Positions 59,717 through 64,000 of a stretch of DNA of 64,000 bases are shown here, one piece after another. The stretch is from Bromus sterilis (taxonomy: Eukaryota > Streptophyta > Magnoliopsida > Poales > Poaceae). A program made the translations under genes and the position numbers. The DNA lies in contig OX465598.1 in assembly GCA_950022295.1 (NCBI GenBank), positions 175,602,001 to 175,666,000 of the forward strand, given 5' to 3'. How positions within the stretch are numbered: the first letter of the stretch is position 1; every line of letters begins with the position of its first letter. Under the pieces are notes generated by a model. The model ran no database searches and was not told the DNA's origin. It worked only from the letters and a program-made list of their open reading frames with translations.

Positions 59717-61096
59717 TGATGACCCTCAACTGTAGGGGATCGAGATAGTCTTCGCGGGTAAGATAACTCAATTTATTGATTCGACACAAAGGGGGCCAAA
59801 GAATATTTATAAGCTTTAACAGTTGAGTTGTCAATTCAACCGCACCTGAAATATACTTGCTTGCAACAAAATATTAATAGCAACGGAGATATGATAGTGA
59901 TAGTGGCAACAGCGAAAGTAAAATAGCAAAAGTAACAACTAGTAACCAGCAGGATTAAAACACTGTAGGCTAGGGAGATGGATGGTTGGGCACTGCTTGG
60001 ATGAGAATGAACATGTAATAGATTTTAACACGGGGCAAGGCACACAGAAAAGAAAAGATCATCTAGGCAAATATCAAACATTAGGCATGTATCCCGTAGG
60101 TAGTTGTGCGTGCTTGCAATAAGAACTTGCACAACATATTTGGTCCTACCATCCCGCTATGAACGGTGCCAAAAAGAACTTATGGAAATTAAGGTGCTCC
60201 TGTCAAAGAGCACCGGAACAAAGCATTAACACTTAATGGGTACATGGAATCCTCAAATTATAGTCCATCCCCTTTGGTGTCCCAAGCTGTCACCTTTGGG
60301 ATCGCCGGTTCCGAACCATAATAGGTGCATACAACTCATAGATAGGATCAAGAACAAAAATAAACTCATGAAACCACAAGTGTTTCAGATCTGAAAACAT
60401 GGCACTCGGGCCCAAAATGACAAGCATTAAGAGCAACAAGTTGTAGCAAAGATGATAAACACCAAAGTAGATGATAGGCAACATGCCCCCAACAATCTGA
60501 CGAACTATTACATGATCTAACTCTCCAATCCCTACCATCCCCTTTGATTACAGCAGGGAATTACTCACACATGAGAAGAGAAGTCATGGAGGGATGATGG
60601 ATTGGTGATGGTGATGACGATGGCGATGATCTCCCCTCACTGGAGGCCAAAACAGCCTCCAGATTATCCCTCCCGGAGAAGAACAGAGGGTGGTGGCGGC
60701 TCCACGACGGAAACTAGGAAAATGACTTCTTTTCTGGGGTTTTCTCGCCACGGGAATAAATAGGGGCTTCGGTAGGGCACCAAAGGGGGGTGGACCCACC
60801 CAGGCGGCCTCCCGGCGCGGCCAGGAGTGGGGTCGCGCCAGCAGGGCGCATGGGGCCCCTGACCGCCTCTGGCCCCACTTCTGGCACAATGGCCCTTCGG
60901 TGCGTGGATTTTCTGTGAATTTTCCTGGAATTTTCTGAGACACCTAAAAATCCATTTTCCTGCACATAAGAAAACCATATAGGCAGCTCTGCTGAAAACA
61001 GCGTCAGTCCGGGTTAGTTTAGTGTAAATCATGCAAGAATGAGGCCAAAACAATAGCAAAAGTGTTTGGAAAAGTAGATACGTTTGAGATGTATCA
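59717..61096 (-). repeat. 3' LTR (1380 bp) of the third Athila-like element
   Basis: In the element's sense it starts TGATACATCTCAAACG at 61096 and ends GGGTCATCA at 59717. It is homologous over its length to 18653-20010. No gene inside. Confidence 0.85.
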
Positions 61097-61113
61097 ACTC
61101 CCCCAAGCTTAGC
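61097..61113 (-). promoter_or_regulatory. Polypurine tract of the third Athila-like element
   Basis: The minus strand reads GCTAAGCTTGGGGGAGT directly before the LTR start. A near copy, CTAAGCTTGGGGGTG, lies 1.8 kb upstream at about 62896-62910. Confidence 0.8.
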
Positions 61114-62933
61114 ATATTGCTTGTCCTCAAGCAATTTAGTTCAACAAACTGGAAGCGACAAAGAAAATTTTGACAAACTCTTTTGCTTCATAAGATGTAT
61201 ATAAGCATGTACTACGAAAAGATTTTAGCATGTATTTAAACAATGCTATGAGGACAATGCACGAAGCAATCCTTCTTTCATGTGATGAATCACAAACAAA
61301 CAAAGTAAATAATATTCTTCTGAAAATCAAGACAAGATCACAATGAAAATAGCTTTAACATACTAGAGTGGTATCTCGCTAGCCTCCATGAGTGAAGAAA
61401 AACATAAATACAGAAACTCCTCCGGAGTTTTAAAGGAGACTAGAACTAAGAATTTTAGAAGAAGCAATATCCCAATCATGCATAAGACAATGTGGTACTT
61501 TGGGACAATGTATGTTACACTAAGAATGACAATTATGCTCTCAATAGTTGGTGCTTTGAAGAAAGAAGGGGAGACTCTTGAACCGTGGCTTCTTGATGGC
61601 AAGGTTGAAAACTCGTGGTTGGAAGCAAAGACTAAACAAGTACCAGAGCTCTTGGTTTTGAAAACAGAGATAAAAAGGTTTTTAAGAGGTGCAACTTTCC
61701 AGTCAACGGTAGATAGTAAAGGTCTCTCAATATCTCCCATACCAACCACATTTTGTTTTTTTATTTTTTCTTACACTTTTGTTCCCTTATCCACCTATCA
61801 TTTGATGGTCTATAGTACCTTTTTATTTTGCCTCAAGTATGGAAGGAAGCTCGTTCTATCTATCATTAGCAGCATTTGGTCCATTTCATTCCATCATCAA
61901 GTATGGGGGAGGTATAACTCTTTTTTTAATATAAATTTGACTAGTTAAAACTTTGTAAAAATATATTTGGCATGGAAGATACTGATTTTCCCTTACTGCA
62001 CCATGAGCTTGTATGGTTACAAAAGGGAAGATTTTGAATAAATTTCGAGATGGCACAAGAAAGACTAAGTTAGGGATGGCAGGTAAATACCATATATAGG
62101 AAGGTATGTGGACTCAAGTGGAAAAAATGGTTGGAAAATGAGTTTGGATACACAAGCAGAATTCCGCTTAGTGTGAGTGAAGGCTACTAAAGACTGGGAA
62201 GCGACCAACTAGAGAGCAATAATGGTCATAATCATGCAGAGCGACAAAGCAACATTGAATCGGGCATGAAAGTGATATAACTATTCTGAAACAAAAATAT
62301 CATCAAGGCATGATAGACTTTTTAGTCATATACATGTGTGAACATGTGCCAAGTCAACCCAAGAATTCTCCGAAGGGAAATACCACTTCAATATGCCAAA
62401 GCATGAACAATGCAATGCATGCAAATTATTTCAACGACAAATTATGTCTAGCTATTTGAGATCAGCCACAAAGAAAGCATGAACACTAGGAAAGCATTGT
62501 AAACATAGCACTATGTCGCTACAAGCTGTTCTCTAGATCATAAGTACAGGCATATGTACAAAAGTAGAAACAAGAAGAGTTCATACCAGTTTTCCTTGTT
62601 GCTTCCCTTCCGTCGATCTTTGTCATTACTGCCTTGTCACTTGCACGATCGAACGTGGGAAATATAATCAAATTCCATCACGGACTCGAGCTGAACTCTG
62701 AAAACAAAGCAAACTAAAGAGAGAAAGGAAATCTTTTTCGATTTTTCAACGGTTAAAGAAAGCAAAAGAAAATAGAAATATTTTTGTTGTTTTTGAAAAT
62801 TAAAAGAAAACAAAGAATAACAGCAAAAACTTCGAAAAGATCAAAGCGAACAAAATAAAATGGATAATACAATGGAAAAGGGAGAAGGGCATGTACACCC
62901 CCAAGCTTAGGATTTTGTCCTAAGTTGGTAACA
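61114..62933 (-). other. Non-coding 3' region of the third Athila-like element
   Basis: About 1.8 kb of AT-rich sequence without a credible ORF. The 186-codon plus-strand ORF at 61388-61948 is antisense to the element, has no known domain and is probably chance. A second PPT-like string occurs at 62891-62910. Confidence 0.6.
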
Positions 62934-63583
62934 GCTATTGCGATCCCCAGGAGCCTCCTGGTCCGGGGTGGTATGGGTGAGTCCAAGGGTCGTACGGGGC
63001 TTCGAGTGCGTACACCGAAGTCATGTGCTCCTCCCACGAGGAAGGCTCCGGGCCCCAAGTAGAAGAAGACCCTTCACCCCACTGGGTGACGGTCTCCCCC
63101 TGGAAAGGTGGAAACTCTCCATGCTCCTCCTCATCGGGCACAACCCCCACCATGGGGTTATGAAACCTCTATTGGACCACATGCTCATCGAAATGGGTAA
63201 CAATGAAGGACCATCCGCTCCTGCGAGTATAATCAAACCAAAGAGGTGCAGGTAGACGAATCTCCCGAGTAGTGGTCAGTCCCAACCTAAGAATATAGTT
63301 AAGGTTACCAAACTCGGAAGTCCTGGTAACAAACTCATGCCTCTTCATAGCAGCAAGATGAAAGCTTAAATAAGAAAAAGGCGTATCATCAGGGTGTGGG
63401 GTGCCATTAAGAGACTCAAGAATAAGTGTGGCGTAAACGCCACCATAGAGATCTCCCTTGTTGCCATTAGCAACAAGGCGGCGAGCAATTAAGGCACCCA
63501 CATTATACTTACTCTCCCCTGAGAGGGCGTTCGCAAAGATAGCAATATCTGGTGCAGAACTGGTGCTCATGTTGTCACGAGCT

Positions 63584-63621
<38 letters not shown>

Positions 63622-63990
63622 AGCCTGTCAGTCCAAAACAAGTTGGGGTAGGCTAACGAGCTAAGACCCCTCTAGCAATAAAATACGCAAAATACCTGAG
63701 GTGGGGAATAAGATGCTGGAAATCTTCGAACGCTGAATATCCCTCGTCTCATGGTTACAAAGAGAGTTGAAGAGAGTCCTCAGCTCAGAGGGCTGAGTGT
63801 TCATCTTTGTCGTTTGTCCAGCGTTCGGCACACCTATTATTTCACAAAATCTTGCCAAGACATGGTCAAAAAATCATTGTAAATTTTAAACTCAACAATA
63901 CCAGCATCATGATTATATCTGAAACTACTAATAAAACAGGAGGTGAGTTTTTGATACTGAGCAACATGGCATGTTGCTAGCCGTGTCAAG
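62934..63990 (-). pseudogene. Athila-type extra ORF (PF03078-like), interrupted by a SINE fragment
   Basis: The coding region downstream of pol in the element's sense. The N-terminal side (63990-63664) shows FRYNHDAGIVEFKIYNDF and a GVPNAG segment in two frames. After the SINE fragment the ORF continues from about 63584 (ARDNMSTSSAPDIAIFANALSG...) to 63169 and then, past a stop, to 62934 with an acidic, tryptophan- and proline-rich tail. This resembles the Athila ORF annotated as Arabidopsis retrotransposon ORF-1 or putative plant transposon protein. Function is unknown (sometimes called env-like). The leading leucine run of the 63169-63621 ORF is translated SINE tail, not protein. The 5' end of the coding region lies at or beyond the window edge. 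Confidence 0.65.
63585..63655 (-). mobile_element. 5'-truncated SINE tail with (TTG)n and 8-bp TSD
   Basis: A 71-bp insert is flanked by perfect ACGAGCTA (63577-63584 and 63656-63663). On the minus strand it reads TAGCCTACCCCAACTTG... then (TTG) repeats. I recognise this as the 3' end shared by plant TS/Au-type SINEs. The tRNA-related 5' half is absent. The Athila-type ORF reads through in frame if the insert and one TSD copy are disregarded. Confidence 0.85.
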
Positions 63991-64000
63991 CCTGCATTGG

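Larger units (their letters stand above)
59717..64000 (-). mobile_element. Third Athila-like element, 3' part (continues past window)
   Basis: The LTR at 59717-61096 is followed on its right by a PPT, so it is the 3' LTR of a minus-strand element whose body extends beyond 64000. It contains a non-coding 3' region and an Athila-type extra ORF. Its left neighbour is interrupted Tat-like gag, so it inserted into that element. Confidence 0.78.

Noticed and set aside
61388..61948. 186-codon plus-strand ORF
   Set aside because: Antisense within the non-coding 3' region of an Athila-like element, with no domain recognised.
63169..63621. Leucine-run N-terminus as a possible signal peptide
   Set aside because: The leucines are the translated (TTG)n tail of a SINE fragment bounded by a TSD.

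Overview
The window looks like intergenic, repeat-filled chromatin of a large-genome grass, most likely a Triticeae species (wheat, Aegilops, barley or rye group). The reasons are the very long LTRs (3.7-4.9 kb), the mix of Ty3/gypsy chromoviruses, Athila-like, Tat-like and Sirevirus-like copia elements, and short sequences that resemble Triticeae LTR families as I remember them. I found no convincing host gene, rRNA or tRNA gene. Almost all coding sequence belongs to degenerate retrotransposons. Family and lineage names are recognition from memory, not database results.

Layout. (1) 1-9614: minus-strand gypsy chromovirus with 3.74-kb LTRs (left LTR cut by the window edge). It keeps a broken pol but has lost gag and protease. 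It sits inside the gag of (2) a minus-strand Athila-like element (9615-about 12015: gag, PBS, partial 5' LTR), which also carries a tRNA-derived SINE. (3) 12016-15533: tail and 3' LTR of a plus-strand element of the same LTR family, split by a solo LTR with a perfect CTCAT target-site duplication (TSD). (4) 15534-20010: second minus-strand Athila-like element (protease, gag, PBS, 5' LTR). (5) 20011-47220: minus-strand Sirevirus-like copia element that cuts the LTR of (4). It has a 3' LTR, polypurine tracts, a long env-like third ORF, and pol. Its pol is split by a solo LTR (28930-32728) and by a complete 12.9-kb gypsy chromovirus (32773-45698), which lie only 44 bp apart. (6) 47221-59716: minus-strand Tat-like gypsy derivative that truncates the copia element. 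It has a 460-bp 3' LTR, an intron-containing antisense ORF, a 66-bp tandem array, and a gag-protease remnant with no RT, RNase H or integrase. A 4.94-kb solo LTR with a perfect CGAGA TSD sits in the antisense ORF. (7) 59717-64000: 3' LTR, 3' UTR and Athila-type extra ORF of a third Athila-like element, itself interrupted by a 71-bp SINE fragment with a perfect 8-bp TSD.

The relative order of insertion is therefore readable: Athila-like element (4), then copia (5), then Tat-like (6), then Athila-like (7), then SINE, a five-level nest. Nothing here looks fully autonomous. The best-preserved element (32773-45698) keeps one uninterrupted reading register through gag-pol but carries nine premature stops. 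The most unusual parts are the Tat-like derivative, whose antisense spliced ORF, polypurine-like motif and 66-bp array belong together, and the Sirevirus-like element with its env-like ORF preceded by a promoter-and-leader-like spacer.
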